DNA of 64,000 nt from contig DASXTW010000146.1 of assembly GCA_036505215.1 (NCBI GenBank), forward strand, positions 1 through 64,000, read 5' to 3'. The position numbers and the translations under genes were made by a program. The notes under the pieces were generated by a model, which saw only the letters and a program-made list of their open reading frames with translations, was not told the DNA's origin and did not search any database. Below are positions 26,966 through 35,427 of this stretch, one piece after another. Source of the stretch: DASXTW01 sp036505215. GTDB lineage: Bacteria; Actinomycetota; UBA4738. Each line of letters opens with the position of its first letter. The stretch's first letter is position 1.

Positions 26966-28894
26966 CTATTCCGTGGCCGGAGTCTCCGCGGTGTCCTCGG
27001 GAAGCGACTTCTCCTCGGAGCCGTTCGGAAGCACGATCAGCGTGTCCGAGGTCTTCGCAGCCGGCCCGCCGTTCGGCGAAACGCCGGCCCGCTTGGCCAG
27101 GGCCTGATGGATAACCTGCACGATTTCCTCGCCCACCAGCTCGTCCCGGGCGATCAGGGCATCGCGCAGGGCCTCGACCAGATCACGGTTCTCCTCGAGC
27201 ACACCGCGGATACGCTCTTTCTGGGCGTCCAACAGCGTCTCGACACGGGCCTTGGCGTCTCGGTCGCCCAGCACCTTACCCACCAGGTTCGACCGGGAGG
27301 CCAGCCCTTCGGCCACGGCTTCGTAAGAGACGAGCGAACCGCCCATTCCCAAGGCTCCCACCATCATCGCAGCAACCTCGGTGGCGCTGGCGAGGTCCGA
27401 CCCGGGCCCCGTTCCCGTCTCGCCCAGGAACACTTCCTCCGCGGCCATCCCTCCCAGGGCGATGGCGATCGCCGCCTCCAGCTCGGACCGAGAGCGGGTG
27501 AACCGCTCCTCCAGGTCGCTGTGGGTGAGGAGCCCCAGAGCCGTCCGGCGCTTGATGATCGAGAGGACTTCCAGCCGCCTTGTCTTGCCCAGGAGATACG
27601 CGGCGACCGCGTGGCCAGCCTCGTGGGTGGCCACCGCCTGCCGTTCGTCGTCGGTGTACACGACTCGCTGGGCCAGACCGATCTCTTCGGTCATCTTGGC
27701 CTCATAGATGTCGGAGATCGACATCCCGTCCCGGCCGTCTCGAAGCGCCACCAGGAGCGCTTCGTCGAACAGATGCTCGATCATCACGGGCGTGTAGCCC
27801 AGGGTGTCGTGGGCCAGTCGCTCGCGGGCTCCGTCTTCGTCAAGGAGTTCGTTGTGCGACTTGCGGTCGAGGAAGAAGTCGATGAGGTCACGACGCCCCT
27901 GCTTGGTGGGCAGGTCGAAGTACAGGCGCCGGTCGAACCGTCCCGGCCGGAGCAGCGCCGAGTCGAGCGAGTCGGCCCGGTTCGTCGCCGCGATCAGTAA
28001 GAGGTTGTGGTACTTCGGCTTGCCGACCCTGATGGCACGGCCCTCCGGCAGGTAGCCGTTGAGCCAGTTGACGAACCTTTCCATCAGCCGCTGTCCCCAC
28101 TGAGCCTGGTCGAATGACTGCATCTGGATGAGTAGCTCGTTGACCATGCCTCCGGTTCCAGGTGAGGCGAACCGCGACACGCTCCGGCCGAGCGGCGCCG
28201 GGGCCACGTCCATGCCCAGCCCGCTCCGATCGGTGCCGATCGCGTCGATCTCCTCGATGAACCCGATGGCGCCCCCTTCCCGGCGGGCGGCCTTACGGAG
28301 GGTCTTGAAGAAGGAACGGATCCGGACGTTCGTCATGCCGAACCACATGGACTGGAACGCGGGAGCGGAAACGAAGAGGAACGGCACGCCGGCCTGCTTC
28401 GCCATCGCCTTGGCCAGGTAGGTCTTGCCGGTTCCGGGGGGGCCCTCGAAGAGAATGCCGCGCCGAGGATTCCCTCCGAGGACCTCCCGGAAGGTTGCAT
28501 AGCCAAGGAACACGTTCAGGGACCTGATCACCTCGTCGACCTGGTTGTCCAGACCCTTCACGTCCGTCAGGCCGACCTCGATGTGCTCCGGACGGATCAT
28601 CACGTGGGGGGACTTTCCGCTCATCAGGGGCAGCAGCAGCACTGCACCGAACAGGAGGACCAGGATGACCATGGGCATCCAGATCCCCCAGTCCTGGGGC
28701 AGCTGGGGCGGGCGGATCGGGTTGCCCGCGGCATACCGGTACCACAGATACAGGTCGAGGGAACCGAGGATCGCGATCGCCCGGATGAGGCGCCGGCGCC
28801 GGGTCCGCTCCCGGATCCGGCTCACGTCGGCCATGCCGGACCGGAGCACCTTGGAGTCGCCAAGGACGGCGGCCACCCTGTTCTCTTCTGTCAT
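26966..28894 (-). CDS. FtsH-like AAA+ membrane metalloprotease, divergent
   Basis: 642-aa membrane protease. Two TM helices near the N-terminus (about 36-54 and 72-90) are separated by only about 17 residues, far shorter than the periplasmic domain of canonical FtsH. AAA motifs: Walker A GPPGTGKT at 151-158, second-region helix FIEEID at 212-217 instead of the usual FIDEID, and the sensor/Arg-finger block ALLRPGRFDRR at 313-323. Zinc site HEAGH at 424-428, third ligand region GSDLAS with Asp500. It therefore looks protease-competent but with an altered ATPase site and an insertion after Walker B (about 220-295). ATG 28894 follows AGGGGAG. Substrate unknown. Confidence 0.85.
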   Translation of the reverse strand: MTEENRVAAVLGDSKVLRSGMADVSRIRERTRRRRLIRAIAILGSLDLYLWYRYAAGNPIRPPQLPQDWGIWMPMVILVLLFGAVLLLPLMSGKSPHVMIRPEHIEVGLTDVKGLDNQVDEVIRSLNVFLGYATFREVLGGNPRRGILFEGPPGTGKTYLAKAMAKQAGVPFLFVSAPAFQSMWFGMTNVRIRSFFKTLRKAARREGGAIGFIEEIDAIGTDRSGLGMDVAPAPLGRSVSRFASPGTGGMVNELLIQMQSFDQAQWGQRLMERFVNWLNGYLPEGRAIRVGKPKYHNLLLIAATNRADSLDSALLRPGRFDRRLYFDLPTKQGRRDLIDFFLDRKSHNELLDEDGARERLAHDTLGYTPVMIEHLFDEALLVALRDGRDGMSISDIYEAKMTEEIGLAQRVVYTDDERQAVATHEAGHAVAAYLLGKTRRLEVLSIIKRRTALGLLTHSDLEERFTRSRSELEAAIAIALGGMAAEEVFLGETGTGPGSDLASATEVAAMMVGALGMGGSLVSYEAVAEGLASRSNLVGKVLGDRDAKARVETLLDAQKERIRGVLEENRDLVEALRDALIARDELVGEEIVQVIHQALAKRAGVSPNGGPAAKTSDTLIVLPNGSEEKSLPEDTAETPATE

Positions 28895-29063
28895 ACCGCT
28901 CCCCTGTGCGAGTCCGGCGGGCCGGGCGTCGCACACACGCCATCAGCGTAGGCGCTCGGCGAGAGGCATCGTACCCCTGCCGGGCCAATCAGACCATCCG
29001 TCCGAAGGCCCGGGTGGCCCACGACTTTCGTCCCGTGTCCTTTTCTGGCGGGAGGCCTTTCAG

Positions 29064-29084
29064 CGTGAAACGGTCGCCTTCACG
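29064..29084. promoter_or_regulatory. Inverted repeat upstream of the XRE regulator gene
   Basis: CGTGAA (29064-29069) and TTCACG (29079-29084) form an inverted repeat with a 9-nt spacer in the 285-nt gap between the FtsH-like and XRE genes. The half-site GTGAA recurs at about 29089 and again as GTGAAAA near 29129. It could be an operator for the XRE protein encoded just downstream; this is inferred from position and repetition only. Confidence 0.35.
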
Positions 29085-29179
29085 TGCAGTGAACCTTGCT
29101 CTGACAAACGCGGACACAACCGTCTAAGGTGAAAAGGTCCGGCGTCACGATCCAACCGGTGGTGCAGGAGGGTTCATTC

Positions 29180-29554
29180 GTGCCCCGAAAGAAGCAAGAG
29201 CCAGTCGAAACCGATGTAGCGAGACGGATCGGCGGTCTGCTTCGGGGGCTCAGACGGTCCGCCGGGTATCGCGCGGTGAAGGACGCGGCGGCGGTGCCCG
29301 GCTGCCCGGCCGCCCAGCAGACGATCTACGCCTATGAGCGAGGAGGCCTGGTCCCCTCGCTCAAACAGTTCATGGAGTTGGTCGAGTTCTACGCGTTGAA
29401 GACGGAAGGGACGGCCCCCGAGATCCGGTATCAGGGTGTGGCGGCCATGATCGCCGCCCTGGCCAGTCCCGCCTACCACATGCCCGAGGCGTGGGAATTG
29501 ATCTCGCGGCTTCAGCCCGCGCCAGCCGAGGGCCGGCGGCGACGGCGCCGCTAG
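29180..29554 (+). CDS. Helix-turn-helix XRE-family DNA-binding protein
   Basis: 124-aa protein. The central part (RIGGLLRGLRRSAGYRAVKDAAAV then QQTIYAYERGGLVPSLKQF) fits an XRE/Cro-type HTH with a recognition helix followed by the usual ExG motif; the C-terminus is a helical tail ending in an Arg cluster. The GTG at 29180 is chosen because GGAGGG lies 7 nt upstream; the ATG at 29129 is a poorer choice. It is followed by the epimerase gene after 5 nt. Regulator; target unknown, perhaps its own promoter. Confidence 0.8.
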   Translation: MPRKKQEPVETDVARRIGGLLRGLRRSAGYRAVKDAAAVPGCPAAQQTIYAYERGGLVPSLKQFMELVEFYALKTEGTAPEIRYQGVAAMIAALASPAYHMPEAWELISRLQPAPAEGRRRRRR

Positions 29555-29559
29555 CCTCC

Positions 29560-30036
29560 ATGGACACTTCGGACACTTCGACCGCTGCCGGGGCCGTCTC
29601 TTCCGGTGCGGACTCGGTCCTCCTGGACATCGACCACGTGGGGATCGCCGTCGCGGACCTCGACGCCGCGGTCCAGGAGTACACAGCCACTTGGGGAGCG
29701 GAACCGATCCATCGCGAGATCGTTCGGGACCAAGGGGTGGAGGAGGTCCTGTTCCGCGCCGGCGCGTCATACATCCAGCTGGTCGCGGCGCTCGGGCCCG
29801 ACACGCCCGTGGGCAAGTTCCTGCAGAAGCGGGGCGAGGGAATGCACCACATCGCGTATCGAGTTGTGGACGTGGCGGCGGTGCTCGAGAGACTGCGGGC
29901 GAAGGGGGTGCCCCTCGTGGACCAGGCCCCGAGGCCGGGCTCGAGGGGAACGATGGTTGCCTTCGTGCATCCTCGGGGGTTTCGGGGCGTGCTCGTGGAG
30001 CTGGTGCAAGAGGGTCCCGTCACGAAGTCTGGCTAA
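29560..30036 (+). CDS. Methylmalonyl-CoA epimerase / VOC-superfamily protein
   Basis: 158-aa vicinal-oxygen-chelate protein with two beta-alpha-beta-beta-beta repeats. Seen: the first metal His in LDIDHVGIAV, the Glu/Gln side in SYIQLVAAL, the second His in GMHHIAYRV, and the last Glu in GVLVELVQEG, the H/Q/H/E set of methylmalonyl-CoA epimerases. Such epimerase lies on the propionyl-CoA to succinyl-CoA route, consistent with the carboxylase genes near 35 kb. ATG 29560 is 5 nt after the XRE stop. Its TAA shares 4 nt (CTAA) with the convergent gene. Confidence 0.85.
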   Translation: MDTSDTSTAAGAVSSGADSVLLDIDHVGIAVADLDAAVQEYTATWGAEPIHREIVRDQGVEEVLFRAGASYIQLVAALGPDTPVGKFLQKRGEGMHHIAYRVVDVAAVLERLRAKGVPLVDQAPRPGSRGTMVAFVHPRGFRGVLVELVQEGPVTKSG

Positions 30037-31409
30037 TTCACCCGGCTGGTCCGGGCAATGTCGGCCTCTGAACCGAAGACGGCCCATTCCGCACTCCACA
30101 GGCCGTACCCCCGCTCCTCCGTTGGCATAGGAAGCGACCGAGCGATCGCCGTGAGGTCGATGGCGGAGCGGAGACCGCTGGTATCGATGGCCACGACGCG
30201 TCCTTCGCACGCTCTGTACAGGAGCCACCGGCCGTGCCAGGAGACGCTGGAGTCGTGGGCGCACACGGCGAGGGTGAGCCGCTTGCCGAACAGTAGTCGG
30301 GCGGAGGATCCACCCGGGGCCAGCTCGTAGAGCCCTTCCCAACCCGGCCCGCCGCCCGCACTGGCATCCAGCCACAGCGCCTGGAGGAGGATGAGCCCGC
30401 CCGTTGATTGATCGATACTCATCGCGCTGCTCATCTCCGACTGGCTCGCCCAGGCATTGATCCAGCCCGTCCCTCCCTTCGGGATCCGAGCGAGCGTGGC
30501 GTGCTCGAGCATTCGCCCATCGCCGGCGAGCAGAGCCACCGCGCGGCGGCCGGTGACCAGGATTCGGCCGTCCTGCAAGCGGTCGATCCACTGGAGGCCC
30601 GGCACCCCCAGCCCACCCATCCGCGCCACCGTCCAGGACCGCGTGCCGTCCGTTCGCAGCAGGGTCCTGCCTCGCTGGTACAGGAGGGTGCCGGATTCCG
30701 GTTCGGCGTAGGAGATGCCGACACCGCGTGCGATCAGGCCCGCCAGGGCTCCGCCGGTCTGCCGGACCCAGAGGTCCGGCTCGCTTCCGTCAGAGCGCCA
30801 TCGGGAAACGATCAGGGCGCCCGAGGCGACTGCGGCGAGCGGCTCCTCGTCCTGGGCCACCGGCCGTTCGTCGCCCGGGATCGCGCTCAGATACAACGTG
30901 CTGGAACCGCCCGACCCGGAGTACTGACTGAATGCCACCCAACCCGACCCCAGGACGGCCGCGCCCAGCGTCTGGGGGTCGTATGACCCTGTCGATCGCC
31001 AGATGACGCTGCCGCGCCTGGTTACGACGACGCGCCGCTCCAGGACTTCTGCCCACGCGTCCTGTCCGGCGGAGACCCGGTACCGCGGTCCTGGCTGGGA
31101 AGGAAAGGTAAGGGGGCCGAGGCGGCCATCGCGGAGCAGCACATAGCCCCCGCAGGAGGTTCGAAACACGATCGGCCATGGAACCCGCCCGGATTTCACC
31201 GTTGCGGACGCCGTGCGGTCGCACCCGGCCGGCAGGGGGTCGGTGTCCGCCGCCGATCTCGAGGCTGCGGGCGCTGCCGGCGGCCGAACCGGTCGAGAAA
31301 GACCACGCGAGAGAGCGGGGTTGTCGGTCTTGGCGTGCGCGGTCGAGAGGGAAAGACCGAGCGCCATCGTCCCGGCCACGAAGGCTGCGGTACGGGAGCG
31401 TTCTCTCAT
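30033..31409 (-). CDS. Secreted beta-propeller-like hypothetical protein
   Basis: 458-aa protein with an N-terminal Sec signal (RTAAFVAGTMALGLSLSTAHA) and a long soluble part rich in W-containing beta repeats (for example DLWVRQTGGALAG, GLQWIDRLQDG, GLYELAPGG), suggesting a propeller or WD40-like fold. A Cys pair near VFRTSCGG and CDRTA may form a disulphide. No catalytic motif is visible. Start at ATG 31409 with GGATGGA upstream; the longer open frame to 32321 is antisense to the acyl-CoA dehydrogenase and not coding. Unknown function; likely extracytoplasmic. Confidence 0.7.
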   Translation of the reverse strand: MRERSRTAAFVAGTMALGLSLSTAHAKTDNPALSRGLSRPVRPPAAPAASRSAADTDPLPAGCDRTASATVKSGRVPWPIVFRTSCGGYVLLRDGRLGPLTFPSQPGPRYRVSAGQDAWAEVLERRVVVTRRGSVIWRSTGSYDPQTLGAAVLGSGWVAFSQYSGSGGSSTLYLSAIPGDERPVAQDEEPLAAVASGALIVSRWRSDGSEPDLWVRQTGGALAGLIARGVGISYAEPESGTLLYQRGRTLLRTDGTRSWTVARMGGLGVPGLQWIDRLQDGRILVTGRRAVALLAGDGRMLEHATLARIPKGGTGWINAWASQSEMSSAMSIDQSTGGLILLQALWLDASAGGGPGWEGLYELAPGGSSARLLFGKRLTLAVCAHDSSVSWHGRWLLYRACEGRVVAIDTSGLRSAIDLTAIARSLPMPTEERGYGLWSAEWAVFGSEADIARTSRVN

Positions 31410-31476
31410 TCCATCCAGCGGACGGCGGCGAAGCCCAAATGGTTCTCGGCTCTTCGTCGCGTGGTGAAATAGGCTG

Positions 31477-32691
31477 GTGATCGACTTCACGATTCCTCCC
31501 GAGCTCGAGGACGTCCGGGCTCGCGTGGCCGCGTTCGTCCGGGAAGAGGTCCTGCCCGTCGAGCCGAACGTGGACGCGACGAACCTCGACCAGCGCCTGG
31601 CCGACCTGCGGGGGCGGGCTCGAGCGGCCGGGTTGTGGAACCCCCACTTGCCACCGGAGTGGGGCGGGCTCGGTCTGGGGCCTCTGGGGATGGCCTTGGT
31701 GTCCCAGGAGCTTGGGGTCTCCGCCCTGGCCTCTCTCACCCTGAACTGCATGGCTCCCGACGAAGGCAACATGCACCTGCTCCTCCATGCGGCCACTGAC
31801 GAGCAGAAGGAGCGCTTCCTGCGTCCACTGGCCGAAGGACGCGTGCGCTCGTGTTTCGCCATGTCGGAGCGGGACGTGGCCTCGTCGGACCCCACGCAAT
31901 TGCGGACCACTGCAACGCAGGACGGCGACGGGTGGGTCCTGAACGGGGAAAAGTGGTTCGTCACGGGAGCGAAGGGGGCGGCCTTCGCCATCGTGGTGGC
32001 CAGGACCGAAGACGATCCGGAGCTCGATCCGCGGAGCCGGTACAGCCTGTTCCTGGTCGATGCGGACAACCCCGGTTGGGATGTCATCCGGGAGATTCCC
32101 GTGATGGGCACCGAGGGTCCCGGTGGCCACTGCGAGGTTCGCCTGAACGATTGCCGGCTGGGACCGGACGCCTTGATGGGGCGTCGTGGGGAGGGGTTCG
32201 CGCTGTCCCAGGTCCGGCTGGGGCCCGCTCGCCTGGCGCACGCCATGCGGTGGATCGGCGTGGCCCAGCGGGCGCTGGACCTCGCCACCCAGCGGGCCAT
32301 CTCACGAGAGGCCTTCGGCAAGCAGCTCGCTCGTCACGAGGCCGTGGCCTGGATGCTCGCGGACTCGGCCATCGATCTGTACGCGGCGCGGCTGATGGTC
32401 CTGCACGCGGCGTGGAAGATCGAGACGGAGCAACCCTTCCGACAGGAAGTGGCCATCGTGAAGGTCTTCGTCGCCGAGACTCTGGGGCAGATCGTGGACC
32501 GGGCTATACAGATCTGCGGCTCGCTCGGTTATTCGGGCGACCTTCCCCTCGAGCGTTTCTACCGGGACGCCCGGGCCGCCCGCATCTACGACGGCCCGTC
32601 CGAGGTGCATCGGATGATCATCGCCAGGAATCTGGTGAAGGCGATGGCCGCGGAGGGCACGACCAAGCCAGCGACCGGAGGATTGGCCTGA
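31477..32691 (+). CDS. ACAD10/11-like acyl-CoA dehydrogenase
   Basis: 404-aa acyl-CoA dehydrogenase. FAD part: CFAMSERDVASSDPTQ and the NGEKWFVTGAKG block. The C-terminal motif is RIYDGPSEVHRMI at residues about 369-381, where the usual catalytic YEGT Glu position carries Asp (D372). This DGPxEVH form is typical of the ACAD10/11 group that handles 4-hydroxyacyl-CoA, as I recall the family. It is followed by an APH-type kinase gene and a HAD hydrolase gene, the two other domains of eukaryotic ACAD10. GTG start. Substrate inferred, not shown. Confidence 0.88.
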   Translation: MIDFTIPPELEDVRARVAAFVREEVLPVEPNVDATNLDQRLADLRGRARAAGLWNPHLPPEWGGLGLGPLGMALVSQELGVSALASLTLNCMAPDEGNMHLLLHAATDEQKERFLRPLAEGRVRSCFAMSERDVASSDPTQLRTTATQDGDGWVLNGEKWFVTGAKGAAFAIVVARTEDDPELDPRSRYSLFLVDADNPGWDVIREIPVMGTEGPGGHCEVRLNDCRLGPDALMGRRGEGFALSQVRLGPARLAHAMRWIGVAQRALDLATQRAISREAFGKQLARHEAVAWMLADSAIDLYAARLMVLHAAWKIETEQPFRQEVAIVKVFVAETLGQIVDRAIQICGSLGYSGDLPLERFYRDARAARIYDGPSEVHRMIIARNLVKAMAAEGTTKPATGGLA

Positions 32692-32699
32692 CGGGTCTC

Positions 32700-33779
32700 A
32701 TGCAGCAGGATCTCCAACCGCTCGTCGATCGGCGCGCCCTGGAGCGCCACCTCCGTGTGCATCTTCGCCACACCGGCGTCGATGGGGGTCAGGAGGCGGT
32801 CGAGCGGAGTGATCGCGGGTCGATCGAGATCGAACGGCACATGGCCGGCCACTCGAACGAGACGTTCTTCGTTCGGATGGGCGAGCACGAGTGGGTCCTC
32901 CGCCGCCCGCCCAAGGGAGCGTTCCTGCCAACGGCACATGACGTCGCCAGGGAGTACCGCGTGCTCTCTGCGCTGGCGAGAACGAGGGTACGCGCCCCCA
33001 AGCCGATCCTGATGTGCGAGGACACCTCAGTGATCGGAGCTCCGTTCTATCTCATGGAGCGCGTGGATGGCCTGGTCATCCGGAACGCACTGCCCAAAGC
33101 GTTCGAGGCGGACGTGGAATCTCGCAGAGCCATCGGCGAGGAGCTCGTGGACGCACTCGCCGAGCTGCACGGGGTCGACTGGCGGGGGGTGGGCCTGGAG
33201 GGGTTCGGCAAGCCGTCCGGTTACCTGGAGCGGCAGCTCAGGCGATGGAATGGGCAGCTCGCTCTGACGGAGCCACTGACTCGCCCTCTGCCAGATCTAC
33301 ATCGTGTGGGCGGGTGGCTCGAGGAGCACGTGCCACCGAGCAGCGACGTCACTATCGTCCACGGCGACTACAAGCTGGACAACGTGGCCTTTCGGCCCGA
33401 GGCGCCCCCTCGGCTCGCGTCAATCTTCGACTGGGAGATGTCAACCCTGGGCGACCCCCTGGCCGACGTCGGCTGGATGCTGTCGTTCTGGCGCGATGCC
33501 ACAGATCCCAAGGAATCCGTCCTGGACGACCAGACCGTCACCCGGCTTCCAGGCTTCCAGCCTCGAGATGACCTGCTGGCCCGCTACGAGGCGAGGTCGA
33601 GCCGGCGGATCGATCACCTCGCGTTCTACATGGCACTCGCCGTGTGGAAACTGGCCATCCTGCTCGAGGGGAGCTATGCACGGCACCTTGCCGGCGTCAC
33701 CGACGACCCCTTCTTCGCCTCGCTGGAGGTGGGCGTGCCGACGTTGGCCCGGATGGCCCTATCGCTCACTCGCTCGTGA
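32700..33779 (+). CDS. APH-family kinase-like protein, ACAD10/LvaA type
   Basis: 359-aa aminoglycoside-phosphotransferase-fold protein. Seen: MERVDGLVI hinge, the catalytic HGDYKLDN at 221-228, and the metal-binding FDWEMSTLGDPLADVGW with Asp244. The last features (short HGD loop and DWE) fit the ACAD10/ACAD11 and LvaA kinases that phosphorylate 4-hydroxyacyl-CoA, rather than antibiotic-resistance kinases. ATG 32700 begins 8 nt after the dehydrogenase stop and the 3' end overlaps the next gene by 4 nt, so all three are likely one operon. Confidence 0.87.
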   Translation: MQQDLQPLVDRRALERHLRVHLRHTGVDGGQEAVERSDRGSIEIERHMAGHSNETFFVRMGEHEWVLRRPPKGAFLPTAHDVAREYRVLSALARTRVRAPKPILMCEDTSVIGAPFYLMERVDGLVIRNALPKAFEADVESRRAIGEELVDALAELHGVDWRGVGLEGFGKPSGYLERQLRRWNGQLALTEPLTRPLPDLHRVGGWLEEHVPPSSDVTIVHGDYKLDNVAFRPEAPPRLASIFDWEMSTLGDPLADVGWMLSFWRDATDPKESVLDDQTVTRLPGFQPRDDLLARYEARSSRRIDHLAFYMALAVWKLAILLEGSYARHLAGVTDDPFFASLEVGVPTLARMALSLTRS

Positions 33780-34471
33780 CGGTCGCACCTCGCAGTCGTG
33801 ACGTGGGCCACGACCGTCCGTACCAGGCATTGCTCGTGGATTACGGGGGCGTCCTCACCACCCCGATCTCGGCGAGCTTCGCGGACTTCTGTCTGGCCAC
33901 CGGGGTGAGCCCCGAACGCCTCAGGCTGGTGCTGGCAGCGGCCTACCGGGGTGACCCCGTCGACGGCGCCACCCAAGAGGCTTTGGAAGATCTGGTTCCC
34001 GCGGTGGAGACGGGCCGCATGGAAGTGGAAGAGTTCAATGCCCGGCTGGCCGTGGTGCTCTCGGATGGACTGGAACAGCCCGTCGAGGCCGCCGATCTGA
34101 CCACCAGGCTGTTCGGTGGGGCCGTCGCCGATGAGCGGATGATCGAGGCCGTTCGCTCAGCGCGGACTCAGGGCATCAAGACGGCCCTCGTGTCCAACAC
34201 ATGGGGCCTCCGGGATTGTCCACCCTGGTTCGACGAGGTCTTCGATGAGGTCGTGCTTTCGGGACGAGAAGGGATTCGCAAGCCGGAGCCGGAGATCTTC
34301 CGCCTGACGGCACGCCGTGTAAGCGTTCGCCCCCAAGCGTGCGTGTTCGTCGACGACATCGCCGCGAACGTGGAGGGCGCTCGATCGATCGGTATGACGG
34401 GCGTGATTCACAGACATCCCGAAATCACCATTCCCAAGCTCGAGGAACTCTTCGGGACCAGCCTGACGTAG
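33776..34471 (+). CDS. HAD-superfamily hydrolase, ACAD10/epoxide-hydrolase-N type
   Basis: 231-aa HAD hydrolase. The nucleophile motif is LVDYGGVLTTP with Asp22; the second Asp of the usual DxD is Gly, as in the epoxide-hydrolase-N-terminal/ACAD10 group. Motif II is in TALVSNTWG, motif III the lysine in IRKPEPEIF, and motif IV VFVDDIAANVEGA. A cap domain lies between. Probably a phosphatase working on the product of the kinase. GTG start overlaps the kinase TGA (GTGA). The last 64 nt overlap the convergent nuclease gene. Confidence 0.85.
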   Translation: MTVAPRSRDVGHDRPYQALLVDYGGVLTTPISASFADFCLATGVSPERLRLVLAAAYRGDPVDGATQEALEDLVPAVETGRMEVEEFNARLAVVLSDGLEQPVEAADLTTRLFGGAVADERMIEAVRSARTQGIKTALVSNTWGLRDCPPWFDEVFDEVVLSGREGIRKPEPEIFRLTARRVSVRPQACVFVDDIAANVEGARSIGMTGVIHRHPEITIPKLEELFGTSLT

Positions 34472-35355
34472 CCAGCCGCAGGGCACTGGGACCGTCGGGG
34501 GCACCGGGCGCAGTAGGGGCCGGCCGTCAGATCCGGAGGCCGCCCCGCTGCGAGCTCGACGGCGGTTCGCGCGGCCGCCACAACGCGTTCGGAAGCTCGT
34601 TCGAGCGTCTGCTCGGAGACTTCCTCGGACTGCCACTCCCCCGAGTCGAGGAAGAACGTGGCCACGCGATAGGGCGGCACCCCGGTCCGCAAGAGAAGGA
34701 GGAGGGCGTAGAACCGCATGTCCTCGGGATGCTCGGGCCAGGCCCGGCCGCTCTTGAAGTCAATGGCCAGTCGTCGCTTCCGACCGAGCACAAGATCCGG
34801 GGCGCCGGACAGTACGACCCGCCCGCCGGCCAACACGACCTTCACGAACAGCTCCGGCTGCGGAGCCCACCTGCGCTGAAGGGGCGGGAAGGAATCGCGG
34901 AACAGTGACAGATGACGGCTGGCGTCCGTGAGCAGATCCGCTCGCGCGAACCGGTCCAGCTCGCCCCAGTACTTCCCGAACGAGCCGTCCTGCTCTTCAG
35001 CCCGCCTCGCTGCCCGCTCGCAAACGGAGAACGGATCGAAGCCGCGCTCCGTAGTGACGTCGAGCTCGATGGCCTTGTGGAAGAGCCGTCCGGACGCGGT
35101 GAAGTGAGAGTGCTCGAACGGCGGGCCCTCCCGAAGCAGTCCGGCCTGGAACAGGCCATCACAGCGCTGCCGGTCGTTCAGCCGATGCTTTCCGAGCCAG
35201 ATTTGGTCCCCGGCCCCTGGCAGGATGCCGGCCGCGGCCAGGCGGTCTTCGAGCGTTCGACGAACCCGTTCCTCCAGGTCGGACTCGAAGGACGGCATCG
35301 AGCCGCGGCCGATCAACTGTTCCAGCGTGCGCCGCTGGGCAGTGGTGAGCTCCAT
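34408..35355 (-). CDS. PD-(D/E)XK nuclease with Cas4/RecB-type cysteines
   Basis: 315-aa protein. RecB-family nuclease core: LFHKAIE with His93, GAPDLVL with Asp187, AIDFKSG with Asp199 and Lys201. Cysteines at Cys65 (QRCDGLF) and the C-terminal set Cys282, Cys285, Cys291 (YCARCPRRSQC) match the one-plus-three pattern that binds a 4Fe-4S cluster in Cas4, AddB and related nucleases. No CRISPR genes or helicase lie nearby, so a stand-alone DNA-repair or recombination role is more likely. Its 3' end overlaps the HAD gene by 64 nt. Start at ATG 35355. Confidence 0.82.
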   Translation of the reverse strand: MELTTAQRRTLEQLIGRGSMPSFESDLEERVRRTLEDRLAAAGILPGAGDQIWLGKHRLNDRQRCDGLFQAGLLREGPPFEHSHFTASGRLFHKAIELDVTTERGFDPFSVCERAARRAEEQDGSFGKYWGELDRFARADLLTDASRHLSLFRDSFPPLQRRWAPQPELFVKVVLAGGRVVLSGAPDLVLGRKRRLAIDFKSGRAWPEHPEDMRFYALLLLLRTGVPPYRVATFFLDSGEWQSEEVSEQTLERASERVVAAARTAVELAAGRPPDLTAGPYCARCPRRSQCPAAGYVRLVPKSSSSLGMVISGCL

Positions 35356-35427
35356 GCGCGGATGGTAGAGGCCGCCGCCGACATTCCCAGCGCTACCCCC
35401 CGGCTCGAGCGGGATAGACTGCCAACG

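Noticed and set aside
30033..32321. Long open frame on the minus strand extending the propeller gene upstream
   Set aside because: The upper part is antisense to the acyl-CoA dehydrogenase at 31477; only from ATG 31409 does a signal peptide begin. High GC makes long open frames common in shadow frames.
32700..33779. Antibiotic-resistance aminoglycoside phosphotransferase
   Set aside because: Fold is shared, but operon context and neighbouring ACAD and HAD genes fit the ACAD10/LvaA metabolic kinases.
34408..35355. CRISPR-associated Cas4
   Set aside because: Motifs fit, but no repeats, cas1/cas2 or other cas gene lies in the window.
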